From assembly GCF_028769735.1 (NCBI RefSeq), contig NC_088175.1, positions 1,922,001 through 1,986,000 on the forward strand: a stretch of DNA of 64,000 bases. Direction: 5' to 3'. Position numbers and translations under genes: made by a program. Of the stretch, positions 11,747 through 25,565 are shown in pieces. The first letter of the stretch is position 1, and each line of letters opens with the position of its first letter. The DNA comes from Zonotrichia leucophrys gambelii (taxonomy: Eukaryota; Chordata; Aves; Passeriformes; Passerellidae). The notes beneath the pieces were generated by a model that was not told the DNA's origin, ran no database searches, and saw only the letters and a list, made by a program, of their open reading frames with translations.

Positions 11747-14700
11747 AAGACGTAAGTGCCACGTGCAGCGTCCTGGCTCGTTATTGTGACTGTTGGCCAA
11801 GCGAGCAGAGCCGTAGCTTGGCGGGCACTTGTGTTTACATCTCTGTGTGAAATGCAATTCCTGCAGAAGCAACACGCGGCTGCTGGCGCCTGCTTCGCTG
11901 TGTCCCGGTCTTCAGCCGCTCCTGGGGTGCCTCCGTAGCTCTGAGAAGGAGCTGGGTGGCAGCTGCTAACTCTGCTCACAATAACCGTGTCTGCACACTC
12001 GGCCACCTCTCGCTGAAATCAGGGCAGCCTAAATAATTGATTTCCGAGGCAGAAGGCAGCGTGTCACAGCAAGAGAGGATGGGGTGGTGTGAAGTGAGCG
12101 GGAGGTGGCAGGGGAGAGGAAGCCCCGGCATCTGCAGCTGGTGGAAGTGGGGATGAGTTGAAGAGAGAGGGATGGGTGGTGACACTGGAATTTGGAGGTG
12201 AAACACCAGCAGTAACCACAATAACTTGCCACTGCACACATCAGTACATGGTGACAATGTTTGGCCCCCCCTCGTGTGAAATGCTGTACAAACACCTATT
12301 CAGAAATGTATAAATTAATGTTCATTCTTCCCTTCCTCCTAATGAATTGTAATTAATGATAATTACTTTTTTACCTGAGTTTTCTATAAAAACATGTATT
12401 AAATTTCCTTTATTTAAAAAATTCCTTACAAATACCCTCAGGAAACTATGTTAAGTGCTGCTGATATGCTAAGATTTGAGCATGGTGGTTTAAGAGGGGC
12501 AAAGGAACTGTACTTTAATACTCTTTGGGGGTTCCTTCCAAATCAAGATGTTACATGATTCTGGGTATTCTAAGAAAGGAGCTGATCTTTCTCCTATTAA
12601 ATCTGACTAAAAGTTCAGTAAAGTAACTTGAGAATTTAGTTGGTGTCAGTAGCACTTGACCAGTCCTGTAGTGTGCCAGCTATTTTTTATTTATTGGTCA
12701 GGCAAAGATTTTAAGCAGAGACACAATGAAGTAATTCAAGGGGCGGCGTGCATTGCTGGCTAATGATCTAATAGCTTGAAAATGCTTTATCTCCCTAGCT
12801 GCTAATTTTAAGTTTTATGTTGAAAGAGAAAATAAGAAAAAAACCACCCAACCAGTTACTGTTTGTTTCTTTGCAGTTTTTATCTGTGTCTTTTATGTTG
12901 CTCCTCATGATATGTTTTGGGAAAGATTGCTTGCATGCTTTGGGAGAAAATTTCATTGTTTTAGGGGACAAATGGGCCACAATTTAGCCCATTTATTGAG
13001 TTAATCATGCATGTTGTAAAACCCTTTTACTAGTAATTATTCCATAAACAGTGAGTTCAGCTCTGCTCCGTTTCCTCAACATCTGAATATAGAAAGGAAC
13101 TAAAGAAAAAGTCCCAGAGCGGCTATGAAGAAGGCCAGCTTGGGAGATCAGGTATAAAGAGCCTCATTCATTTGGTTTATCTGTAGTACAGGGATATGCC
13201 CTTACTCCATGAATCATCTCCTGACATCTGTTTGCAGCGCTGTTTTCTTAGCAACTGCAGCTCTGTTTTAGATCCGGGCTCTCAATGGCCGGGTTTGTGC
13301 CGAAAGATGCGAAGAGACAATCCAAGCTCTTCCTAGTGAAGCTGTGCCTTTCAGCCCATTTAGCCAATTTATTTTCTTCCCTGAGGCACAATAAATACCG
13401 GTTTTAAAAGTCTACCAGCTGAGATGCTTTTTCTGTGTCGGTGCAGAGATGCTTATCTGTTGCTTACCACAACTGAAGTGTTTCCCCAACACTATCTGGC
13501 AGCGTGGGAGAGGATGGCCATGGGCTGTGTCCTGTTGCAGGGATGAGCTGTGTGTGCACCACACTTGCTCTACCTTTCCTGCAGGTTTTTTTGAGCTGTT
13601 GTGGTACTTGTAGATGTGGGAGAGGATGTGGTCTTGAAGGAATGCTCCCAGTGATGGCAAGGACCCACTCCTAGCAACGTGCCTGTTGGAACAAGTAGCT
13701 GGATTAGGCAGTGGGATTATACACAATGTGGAGTGTGGAGCACTGCATGAGTAATACTTTGGGATGGATCCATAAGCTGTGATTAAAGGGAAGGTGACAT
13801 TTCAGACACCTCTCACCTAATCTTTCCTTGCTTGAATTTCATCCCTGGACGGTTTGGGTGGGCGACTCCTGTAACTGAGGCAGAGGTGGCCACATAGACA
13901 CTGGCAGAGCATGCTGAGCTGATTTTGCTATTTTTGCTCTCTAGAGGAGAAATCAAGACCTGACTTGGGTCAGAGGGAGTCTTTTACTTCAGCTGGTGTG
14001 GATGAATTCGTCAGGAATGTAAATGTATGGGAGTACAAGTGGAATACCCATGTTAAGGGACAGGCAATGTTCACCCCACTCTCTTTGTGCCAGCATGCAG
14101 TTCCTGCAGGAGGAGCAGGAGTTTATACCTACAGTAGAACATATAGCTGCTGGACTATGAATCATAAAATACAGCTTATGTTATCCCACAGGACATGAAT
14201 TTGACTGCCTTACACTTCCTGGACTGACTTGCATCCTGCAGAGCATGAAGGGTGCCAGTAGCAAGCAGTCACTGTGAAGGATGAATGTATTTTGGCTAGG
14301 GATAATGCTGACAAGGGAGAGACCCCTCTTGTTTGGAGCATTTTCTTTGCAAAAGGACTGCAGACTAAACACTGCTGCTGAATACTGGCCAGCTTCCTGC
14401 CACCTTCATGGATCACACGCAGCTCCAGGTGTTGGTGAGGGTACAAAGATGACAATCTCTGTAGATCAGCTAAGTGACAGAACTCACAGCAGGAGATGGA
14501 AGAATCTGTTCCTGTGGAGGTGCAGAGGGTCCAGAACAGGGACAGAAGAGGGAGTGGGGCTAAAACTGTTTAGCCCAACTTGTGTGCACAGCAGAAAATT
14601 GTGAGAGGGAAAGAGCTGGTGTAGAACAGGCTGTTATCTCCCCACAGGAGGGGAAATGGGACGGGGCATTGACTCCAGGCAAAACTTTGGTCCTGAAGGG

Positions 14701-17700
14701 AGGCATGTTTGCTTTCTAACCTTCCTGCAGCCTGCTGATAACTCCCTGCACAATGCAGCTGCACAGATTGGCTTGAGAGGTTTTTAAGGAACTGCTGACC
14801 CTGGTACAAGCAATACTGTTTGTGACCAGGGATGAGGAAGAAGAGAAAAGAATGGCATTAGTTATCTGAGCGTTAAGACTTAGGCTGCAAGTTCTATCAA
14901 AGGAAATGGCAATTAAGACAGAAAACAAAGCACTTGTAATTACTTTTGTGGAAGTGCAGGGAGGAGGCAGAAATGTGGGGTTTGCAGGAAAAAGTTTTCT
15001 GAATCTCCTGGGTTATTGGTTGCCATGAGAAAGACCAGGAGTTGGTGAATGGTGGAGCAAAAGGCTTAAGCAGAGAAGTGAAGGACTACACTGGGTGCCC
15101 CTTGGTCTGTGACACACAGCTTGTACATCCATCCATGAAGTGGTTGTAGAGACACCTGAGAAACTCTGTTCAATTTCCATTAGAGAACTCTGTGTTGCGT
15201 GGGCTTGTGTTGTTAATAACCAGCTAAATGATACAGGGAAAGGAACGAAAGCTGACTCACAAGAAGCACGTCCAGCTTCTTGGAGGCTCTTGAATCATGA
15301 GCAATGTGCAGCTCTGCTTGTTGGAATATTTGGTGAAATAAGCAAGTTCAGTAACTGAATGAAATTCTGCTAGCAAAGCCAGGCCCAATGGTGGAGGTGG
15401 TTGTGTATCATTTAGTTACAAGGTTGTTTCTGGGGAAAGAGGCACAGAGCACTTGGAGGGTAACCTGAGGGGGTGCTGCTTTGTTTCCTTCCTTTCCCCC
15501 ATCTTAAAAGGCCACAGTTCATCTTGCCAAACTCTATAACATAACTATCAGCACGAAAGACAGTTCTCCAGACTCCTTTCATAGTCACTGGAGAGGAGCA
15601 CACGCTTTTGAGCCATGATTCATCCACACTGGGTTGGACATCTAAAAATACACTGGACAAACTGCCCTAAAAGTGCCTGTTCCTCTCCATTGTTTCTGCT
15701 GAGCTCAAACAAAGAGCACTTACAGAGGTTCTGCTCCTGTGGCTGTTTAGTGTCTGGAGAGCTGAATCTCAGCCAAAGTGTCTCATGTCCCAGCAGAGCA
15801 TCTAGGAGGGCTCTGAGTGTCCTCATTTCCACCAGCCTCAGTGTTGGTTGTGCAGTGTAAGGCATTTGGCTGTACCTGAGCCTGGGGAGCAGGCAGCAAC
15901 ATCCAGTTTAAATCCACCCTTTCCCCTGTCAGTCCCTGGACTCAGACAAGCTTCGGGCTGGACCTGACAATCTGCTCTAAGTAAGAGGCCGAAGGGGATT
16001 TGCAGAGTGGCGTTTTCAAGGTCGCACATCAGGTTAGTGCAGAGGTGGAAGCTGTGAGGACACTGTGGGCTCCCAGGGGTGTGCTCCTTCCCCTGCCCGA
16101 GCTCCTTGCAATCTGCTGCACTCCTGGGGATGAGGCTGGCACTGGCTCTCAGTGGTGGACAGCACCTGGTAGGTACTCACTTCATCTGGCTGGAAACCTT
16201 CTGCAAAATTACATAGGCTCATCCTCCTTTCCCTGTCCTTTCTCTTGCAAACATCCATAGTTCAGGGACAATGCTGAAGTATTGTGCACCACAAGGCTGC
16301 TGAGTGTGACTGTGTGCGTGCTTTCAGTCACAAGCACCTGAACCTTGGGGTGAATGTGCAACAGTTCAGTCTTCTTGTGGTCCAGGACAGCAGCTGTGGC
16401 TGTTCCCTGGTGGTTGGGTGATGTGTGGAAACTCTTTAAACAGACACATCCACAGCATGCAATAGATAGATCTAAATGCAAACCTCAGGGAGCCAGACCC
16501 TGGTCACCTCTGAGGTGTTGCCATCATTGTGTTACTTAGCAGTCTGGAAAAGCAATCACCAGCTCTTGTAGCAAAAGCTGTCTGTGCTGATAAACCAGGT
16601 AGGTTAAGGGTAAAATTCCTCCTGTGTGGAGAACTAGTTCACAACAGAAAGACTTCTTTTGCTAAATGAGCTGAATGTCGAGGGAGAGACTTTGCTGAAG
16701 AAATTTGCTTGTGTAGCAGAGATACAAAGCACAGGCAGGTACTGAGTGTTAAATGGATCCTGTGCATGTCTGATTCTAGACAAATACCAGACTATTCTAT
16801 CTTTCCTGATGCCTGAGAAAGAATATGATAGCCATGAAATAGAAAGAATGTGTTGTCTGAGCCAGAATTTGATTCCTAAAGTTCTTCTTAGGGGGTCTGT
16901 GGGTGAACTCCAGGAGGTGAAACAGATTGCAATTTTACCCCAGAGAGAGCAACTGGGGAGAGGAGGGAAAGAGCAAATTATTAAATAAGAGCTGGGAGAA
17001 AAGCCAGTCTCCAAAAATAAACTTTAAAGATCAATTCCAGGTATTTCCTGGCATTGTCATCCTGTTTCTTCAACTGCTCTGCCTGTAACAAGTGGTTTCA
17101 CAGTTAAGGCTGACAGTTTTAGGGTTGTTTGGTAGGCTTTAAAAAAAAAAAAAGGAAAAGAGTGTATGATAAACAGATTGCAGTGTTGTTTCTTATGCAA
17201 AACTGGGTGGAATGCTGATGACGAAATACTCCTGGGATGGAGAAAGCAGAGCTTGTTATTGTAAGAGGGAATCAAGAGCAGGACTGGCTTTGTTTTGGAG
17301 AAGTGAAAAGTCTGGATTTTCTTCCCAATTACATGTCCAGGTCCCCTCAGGAGTTCCTCAGGGGGTGGAAGTGGGTATCTCTGCAATTCAGTGTGAGCAA
17401 ACAGTGCTCCTGCAGAGCACTTGTGCCATCCTGGTGTTGTAGGTAGCCTTGGAATGCCTTTACAGATAACGTAGGTGAGCGAAGGCATCACCTTTGCAAA
17501 GCTCAGAGGTGACTCTGAACGTGTTTCTTCTTGCAAAAATTCTGCGAGAAGCCAGTCCAGGAGTTCACTGCACTGAAAGCCAGTGTGTGAATTGTGAGGA
17601 AATTGAAGCATATCCTGTTCCAAGGGCTTGTGTTGGTGATCACACGCCATCTCCCTGCTGGGGTTTCATTCTGGACTGCCAGAGGAGTGTCCCTAAAAAC

Positions 17701-18571
17701 TGTCCAGAGACACAGACACGCCTCGGTGGGCTGGAGCTGGCTCGGGCTGGGGCTGGCTCATGTCTTACCTCACCTGCTTGGCCCAGGACAGGAGGGAGCA
17801 GCAGCTCTGCTTGCGCAACACGGCCTCTGCTGCTTGACTGGGCTTGTCTGAAAGGAACTTTGGTGTCAGTAATGCTGCTCCTGTCTGCCAGGGCGATGCA
17901 CGGGGCTCACGGGCATCTCTCCTGGTTTGTCTGCGTTGTCAGAAATCCTGATTCTCAAAGAAAGCAGCCTGGACACCCCGTGGTTCAGACTTGGATGTGA
18001 GGACTCTTGTCACCCTGAGTGTGAGAAGTGGAATGCATGATATAAGTAAGGCATTCTTTAATCTGGGCTGCTTCTAATTCGGAGTGCTTGGCTTTGCAAT
18101 TACACTTGTATTTTTTTTATTTTGTATAGCAAGAGAAGTTTATTCTAGCAGTTTACTGTGCAACACCAAGTTCTTTCTCTTGGGCTGTCTATGAGCCCTT
18201 TGGCTGTTTGGTCTTCTCTGGCATCAGCACTAGCAGGAATAACAGTGTTTGGCCAGGTTTTCACTGCACACCAGAAATTACTCTACAAGCTTGAAATAAT
18301 GCTATAAATCAGAGATGTATGTTTGTGGGTTTCTTTCCCCTAAAGCAGCTAATTCCTTAAAAGCAAAGACAAAGATATTTTATTTGTCTTAAATGGTAAA
18401 GGAAAGTGCTTTTCTTAGTGGAGGAGGTCCTGCACAGTCAGTGTGGGAGATGCCACTGTCGAGGGGCCCCTTTTGTATGTGCAGAACCAGCCCAGGCATG
18501 TGAGCGTGCAGGCTGTGCTTGTAGAAATGCTGCTCTGCCCACAGACCTTGAAGTACGTGGGACAGAAGGCA

Positions 18572-18592
18572 TAAAACAAACAAACAAACAAG
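18572..18592. repeat. (AAAC)n microsatellite
   Basis: About five tandem AAAC/CAAA units in intron 1. Confidence 0.85.
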
Positions 18593-19599
18593 ACCCTGAA
18601 CTAGCACTTCCAAGGGAATTTCCAGCTGGAAGAATTATAGGGATGTGAAAAACTCATTCTTTGGAGAGGCAGCCCCTCCAAGTGAAAGGAGAGGTGTGCT
18701 GGGGAAGCATAGTAACTTGCACTGCTGTAGCCTTGATTGGACATGCTTGAGAGAGAAGCTGATGAATTCACAGCTGCCAGGCTAGGACCTATCATTTAAA
18801 TTGTAATTTGCCCTTCAAATTTGGCAAGCTTCATTTTCCATTTGCTTGAAAAATCTCTCTTTTGTGTTTTTCTTCTGCCTGCGTAAAACAGTGAACAGTG
18901 CTGGAGAGAGCTACTTGCAGTAGATTCCTTTTCTCTGCTATATTTAGCAGTCACAACAAGTTTGTGATCCTTGCAAGAATACTGCCAAAAAGTAAATGGG
19001 TTTAGCTTGAGACATGCCCTTTCTCTTCTCTTTAGGCTCCCAAATCCACGGTGCAGTTCACTTTCCCCCCCTTTCCCGGCTCTGTTGTGCAAACATTGCT
19101 CTGCTGCTTCCAGGGATTCTGCTCAGTCACAACAAGTCCCTGCCTTAGTGGAAACTCCCGCGCTCAGATTGCTGCTATCCCTTGTGGCTTTCTCTTTTCC
19201 TAACTTCCTAAAAGAGCAGGTTACTGCTCTTCAGGAAGGTCTTTCTGAACAGTGTTAGGATTTAAGTTAGATACTCCAGGCCTTTTATTGCTTAGGAGAG
19301 CTTCACTCAACAGAATAATGGGTTTGTTAACCATCCGACTGTTTCCTTTATTTGGGGAAAACGGGAATTGGGAAGGCAATGGGAAGGAAACATTTGTATT
19401 CCTTCAAAGGCAGAATATTACTAGGAGCCTGTTTCTCATGAATATCCTGCCATTAATGCCAAGCAGGTGTAGTTGTTATATATTGCTGTTTTAAATACCT
19501 TTACCATGTAAAGTGGTTCCAGCGTGCCTGTGAGTCTGTATTAAAACACTTTCAGTTGCAATTCAAGGGAGGGAAATAAGAGTAACAACTTACTGCAAT

Positions 19600-19930
19600 G
19601 CTTCTTGCTTGGTTAGCGTGGGCAGTACAGTCCAGTCCGTTCCTATCGGGCGTGAGAGCCGTGACTCTGTGTGATTGCGGCCATTCCCGCCCCCTTCCCG
19701 TCCCTGCCCTACTGTACAGCCGGAGCCGGGCCAGGAAGCCGAGGAGGGGCTGTGGGAGCGGAGCCGTGCGCTGGGAACTGCCCAGCCCAAGGTCACAGGC
19801 ATGTCTGGGCCCCGCGGCGCTGCCCGGCCATGCTGCGCCCTTTCCCCTTCCCTCAGGAGGCCGGGCACGGCCAGGCCCCGGCTCCGTGGCTCCGGCCTGT
19901 GCCCAGCTAGACGGGGCAGGCGGCCAGTAG
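19600..19930. promoter_or_regulatory. Secondary GC/CpG-rich block in intron 1
   Basis: Roughly 330 bp with many CpGs and CCGCCC/CCCGCC-type sequence, standing out from the surrounding intron. It could be an alternative SYNE2 promoter or first exon, an enhancer with CpG content, or a chance GC patch. Donor-like sites follow downstream (for example ACAG then GTAGTT near 20335), but none is decisive. Confidence 0.45.
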
Positions 19931-19959
19931 GGCTGTCTGTGTGGGAGAAGCTTGGAGGA

Positions 19960-20025
19960 GTGAAATGACAGCGATTGTTGTCTTGCTGCCCTGTGAAATG
20001 ACAGCGATTGTCGTCTTGCTGGCTG
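19960..20025. repeat. 33-bp tandem duplication
   Basis: Two copies starting GTGAAATGACAGCGATTG at 19960 and 19993, differing at a few positions near the end. Confidence 0.9.
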
Positions 20026-20026
20026 T

Positions 20027-20074
20027 GCTCCCAGTTAGCCCAGCTCCCAGTTAGCCCAGTTCCCAGTTAGCCCA
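20027..20074. repeat. 16-bp tandem repeat, three copies
   Basis: Units GCTCCCAGTTAGCCCA at 20027, 20043 and 20059 (third unit with one change). It follows the 33-bp duplication almost directly. Confidence 0.9.
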
Positions 20075-23000
20075 GCATAGGAGGAGGTGCTGTTTGTGTG
20101 CTTAATGCAGTTCCCAGGTGCAGCACGGATCTGGAGCCAGCCCGTGTTTTTGTGTTGTTTTTGTGATAATCCTTCCCCACAGCCCGTTATCTGTGGGAAG
20201 CGGCCTTGGAGCTGCTCTGCCTGGCTGGGGAGTGCAAGACCAACCCCTGCCCTGGAAAAGCTTTTCCAGTCTGGGCTCACAGCAACAGATAAATGGCTTT
20301 TTGGACATGATTGGAGGCTTCTGGGCATTGCACAGGTAGTTTTGGGCTGGGGTGTGCACATGGTTTTGTGTTTTGGAGCCCTTGACGTTGATGGAAGCAT
20401 GAAGTCACCATGGTGTTTTTGGCTTCCTATATAGCAGTGGACCCTGGGGTGATCATGGTGTATGGCATCAGTCTCCTGAGCCTCCAGGCATTCAACACTC
20501 CTCCTTTTTATCTTAACAGCTGTGATTTAAAAGTCCTGAGCAGTTTTTGTGTTCATTGACAATATGGAAAATCTTGGAAACCAGTTGAAAACTGAATAGT
20601 TTCTGCAATATTAGTCAGTGTGCTTTGGCACTGCCTTCCCACTTGGAACAGATAAATGTGAGATAGACTCTTATTCTGAGGGCAAGTAATTGCATCGTGC
20701 TCCTCTGTGGGTCAACCTTTGTGACTGTGTGAACAAGGCTTAGCTCTGTTAATAAAAGCATTTTTCTCTGTGTGTGTTAACATCAGCATGGAGTTAGTGC
20801 AGTTTTCAAACTGTGTAATTGTACCAGGATGACTGATATATTACCAACCCCCCCAAAAAGAGAAAAGGTCAAGAAAGACACTTAGCTAACAGTGTTTTAA
20901 AATTGATTAACACAATGAGAAGATCCATTGTGCTTCTGTAACAGGAACTGTTACTGATGTGTAAATCAAAGACAAACTAGCAACGTTTGCTGGCCTTAAA
21001 AATGGTGTGGCTTTTGTATACTCATGTGCTTCTCCTGGCTGGTTTTCAAAAACTATAAATAGATCACTGGGAAGTCCCTGTATAACAAAAATGTACTGCT
21101 GCTGCTTGTCATAAATAAACTTATAAGAGTTGCCTTGGTCTTGCAGTTCTTCTTTGGAGAATTCCTTACTTGTCCACTTGGTTCCAGAGCATCAGGTCAC
21201 ATGAGACAAGATAATTTCTGTGGCAGTTGGGTGCAGCTTCGTGTCCAGCTCTGAATCCCCTCAAGATCTTATGTTCTCCAGGCTTGGTGTCTTGCAGATC
21301 TATCTAATGCTCTCTTGGCTTGGTTCTACCTGAGCAGAGTTGTTCCGTCTTTTCCAAGCTTTTGTCTTTTGGATTCCTTCATCTCTAGCTACTGATAGCA
21401 TAGGAGTACCCAAGGACAGGCTTATTTCAACGTCATCCCAGGCAATGCAGAGTCTCTCTGATGCCACATGCACTAATACCACTTATTAAAAGACTGGCTG
21501 ATACCCATCTGATGCTCTTGGGTGTTATGTAGGATCAGGAGGCTATAGCCTCTTTTCTGTATCACCTTCAAAGGGATGGAAACCTAATGGAAGCTCTTTT
21601 CTTCCTCCAGGGAAGCACAGAGAATATGTCATTATTGCATATTGGATCATAACAAATATTTATTTTTCTGCCAGACGTAGGGAAGTTGTCAGTTCCTCAA
21701 GAGAGGAAGTCAAGGCAGATGTTTCAATGATGCTGTCCTGATTTTTGCCATCCTGGGGAGTCTGGCTTTGAAGGGAGAGGGATCAGCATGTTTTCTGTGT
21801 GATCACATTCCAGTTGGGAGTGTGATACAATCTGAGATGGCCCAGAAGAACGATGTTGGCAAGCGCTTTAAAAGTGGAAGGGATGAACTTCAGTTTGGAG
21901 TAGGATCTTAAAAAAAATAAAAGATTGTTTAAACACAAAGATGATAGAAAATGCATCCTTTAAACAGACCTTTCTCCTCACCACTGAGTGAAAACATGGT
22001 GAAACCACTGTAAGTGAAGTCTTGAGGAGAAAGCAGGACCATCAAACTGAAGTGCTGTGTGAACTTCTCAGGCTTAACAGAGCTGTGAGTGCATCAGAAG
22101 TGATAGGAAAATATTATAAAAGAACGAAAACCAAACCAACTTGATGTGGGGCTTCCTGTGATAATTATTTAGGTCATGGGGTCATGGTTTGGATGCCAAC
22201 AATCTGCCTTCAGGGAGGCTCTGTCAAAGTTACAGATTGATAGCTTACCAAAAAAATCTGGCTCAGTAGCACTTTGCAAGGCTCAAGACTCACACCTCTG
22301 AATGTTGCTTCTTCTTTCTGAATCTAAAATAAACAGAGATCTTTGTTAATAGCCAAAAGGGAAAGGTCTTCAGTTGGTCGGCATTGTGGAGCTCTACTTC
22401 TTCCTTTGGATTGGTTCACCAAAGATAAAAATCTGCAGTTTCTGTTCATGATGTTGGCTTGGCTCAGTGCATGAGTAATAATAATCTGTTGCTAGGAACA
22501 GACTTCAGTTTACATGGAGAGGCCTCTGTGGAGGGCAGGTCTTGGAGTCCCTGAGTGGGTCATAAATAATCAGTGGCACTTCAAAGGAGGAAAAGTAAAA
22601 ACAAGCGGTTGGAGATGCTATGAAAAGATGTCTGCAATTCCTGTTGCAACACCAGTGGAAAGCATGCAGCCAACATAATTGGGAAAGTGTGGGGCATGGA
22701 TCTCCAAAGGCAAAACCAGTGAAGCAGGGATTTACTAACAGTGGGTTATAATGTTCACATCCCTCTAGCTGGGCTTGTTTGCAAGGTATATGCTGCTTTC
22801 AGCTTTAGGGAGTGCAAAACTGAGCTAATTTCATGGCATATGATTTTCCAAGACTGGCTCCTGGGGAGGGCCTTGAGGGCACATCTGTGCAGGGATGTGT
22901 AGAGGTTAGCTGTGAACTTGGAGGCTAAAAAGATTCTTACCTGGGACAGTGTGGAAAATACTAATTTGCCTTGCTTCCTAAGTACTGTGCACAGCTGCTT

Positions 23001-24278
23001 TGTAGAGGTAGCTTTCAATTAATTGATGAAATACCCATTTCCTGTTTTAGCTGTAGTTACAGGCATTGTTTTTTGAAGAAGGCAGTGGTTTAACTGCTGG
23101 GTTTTCCATGCCATGGAATCTTACCATCTGCTGTACTTGGAACAGCTGAAAGCCAAGGTTTGCAAACCACACTGATCTGAACTAATGTTAAGGCTGTGAA
23201 ATCCTTTCTAATGAATCCTCTAAATCCATCTGAAACTTTTTTCACCCTTTCTTCTGAGACAAGAATGTCCTTATAAAGACCCTGCTTAAGAAGAGCATCT
23301 CTTAGGTCTCATTAAGACTTAAGCCTCACTGGAGACAAGGTATTTAAATCAGTGTTGTCTCTTCTTATGATAATGGAATGCAAAGCCTGGGTATGATTAT
23401 TTTCAGGTTAGCTCCTTGAGATTTGCAGTGTGCTACTTGCTCTTGGGTTTCTCTCTTATCAGTGTGCCTATGTGTGTATGTTAATGCTCAGGATTTTCTG
23501 CAATCTGCTGGCTAATATTAGCTGCATTTGGTAGAGGAAGGGAAATTACCCTAGAATTTGTGTGGTACCACTGTGCTGATTTAATTTCCACCAATATTTT
23601 TAGGTGCCTGTTGTGGAAGTAGCTGAAGAAGTAGGGGAAGAAGTGTTTGAGTCTTAGGAGTGCCCTCATCACAGGGAAAGCTTTTTTTGATGCTCTAAGC
23701 ATTTGAGCTGCGGATTGAGCACAGGTGGCCAAGAATTTGCCCCATGGAGAACACTGTGGAAAGCTTTCTTCTCCAAAAGGACGTTGCTAATGGCATCTTT
23801 CTCGTGTGACTTACCCTGCAGTGGAGAAAAGATGAGCTTGCACAACAGCTCTGGTGCAATTCACAGAAATTAAATAATTGAAATTCATAATCCACAGGAA
23901 ATGAATCCATTGGAAATAAGATCCCAGTGTGCCTGGAACTGCCTCTTTGACTCTGTGATACTTCACAGGCTGTCCCAAGGTGAAAGCAGTTAATGCTTTC
24001 CTACATTAATGCTAGATTCTCCAGAGAGAGGGAAGGACAAGGTCATTCTCTTCACCTTGGTTTTTATTCCCCAGTGACAAAGTGTAGTTTGAAAGCATTT
24101 GATTTATTTTTCAACATTGTGGCTATGTATTTCGTAGTCATCCAGCATTTCTTGGAGGGGAAGGGATTGGTTTAGCTCTGCAGTTCATTGAGTCGTCATG
24201 AAACAAAATAACTGACATAAATACAAAGTAGAAAAGATGATCCTTCCTACTGCCAATGAAAACCATTTCTGGTTGGTG

Positions 24279-24321
24279 GTTTTAGACTCTTCAGAGCTTG
24301 ATTGTTTTAGACTCTTCAGAG
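24279..24321. repeat. 18-bp direct repeat, two copies 25 bp apart
   Basis: GTTTTAGACTCTTCAGAG occurs at 24279 and 24304. Confidence 0.8.
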
Positions 24322-24944
24322 TCTGCAATGATACAGTTACAGTGACAATGCTGTATTGAATGAAATTTGGGGCAAGAGAGATGGACAAATCAGGGATATT
24401 GTCCCTGTATAATCCCTTCTCAGACAATCTGTACCTTGTACCTTTTAAAGAAGACTAATCCTTGCAGGTGTGTCCTCCAGGACTGTGCTTGTGTCTCCCC
24501 TTCAAAGCAGCTGTGGAGTCTCCTCCTGGGGCAGGGCAAAATGCATCTGCTGTGTTGGGTGGTGAATGGAGGGTTTGAGGGACATGAAAGCTGTAGTATA
24601 AATTTACCTGGTGTTAGCTGTGTGTCTTCATAACCTGCACTGTGGATTCATTGAGTGGATGTCTGTGTTTAAAGAAGTTTAAAATTTCCCATCCTTTTGG
24701 GAGGGAGGCCATAAATTGACTTTAAAAGAATATAAGAGCATATGCTTTTCTTTACTTATGATCATGTGCTGTAGTTGAAGTAAATTAATTCATAAATTAA
24801 GTAACAATTAAAGTTTATTCCTGCTTTAGACCTTAATATACTTTCTGCTTTGAAATCCTGGAAGTTTTATTAGCTTTAACTACTTGACTGGTTAGAGATC
24901 TGAACTGAGATTGGGGTCCCATCACATGAAGTGCAGTGAAGTAA

Positions 24945-24995
24945 ATAAAAAGAGACGCTACATAAAAAGAGACACTACATAAAAAGAGACACTCT
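24945..24995. repeat. 17-bp tandem repeat, three copies
   Basis: Units ATAAAAAGAGACRCTAC at 24945, 24962 and 24979, with the last unit ending differently. Confidence 0.9.
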
Positions 24996-25565
24996 GTGCT
25001 GTTTTGTTGCTGTAGCTGGCAAGGGTTGGGCACAGATGAGGAACAGTCACAGAAAGGTTTAAAATATACTTTGTGTTGTTTATGAAATGTCCATCAGAGT
25101 TGTTCATGCTTTTGCATACTTTCCTGTTATTATAATGGAATTTTAATCCCAAATCCTGCTCCTTTCCTCTGGACTGTGGTCCCAGTGACTCTAGCATCAT
25201 GCAGGTTAGTTGAAAATAATTTGGCTCTGCCCATGTCATTGTCTCAAATGTGGGTGCTTTGAAATTGAACAGATATGTAAGTTTCCACTGTTTGGAAGTT
25301 TGTTTACATACTTCCCACTTGGACCATTTGTCATCACCTTCAAGGTGGTGATCAAAAAACCAAATCCAAGACTTAGTCATACCAAAAATATTAAGGCCAC
25401 CTGACATTTGGTATTTTCAGACTTTGGATTTTTATTGCTTCATCTTGAGAGAAAAAAGAAGGGAGTTTCCCAGGAAAGATTGCCTTGCCTTGGGCATAGC
25501 TGTGAGCACTGGATTCTTGCTCAGCCATTGCCCATCCTCAGTTCCTGTAAGAGCCCAATATTTAT

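Noticed and set aside
13124..13150. ATG-containing segment with a donor-like end in intron 1, as an alternative first coding exon
   Set aside because: It would leave phase 0, which does not fit exon 3 (phase 1 entry); no other support.
17057..17650. 197-codon minus-strand open frame
   Set aside because: Composition looks random, with a poly-Phe run from a poly(A) tract; no family resemblance.
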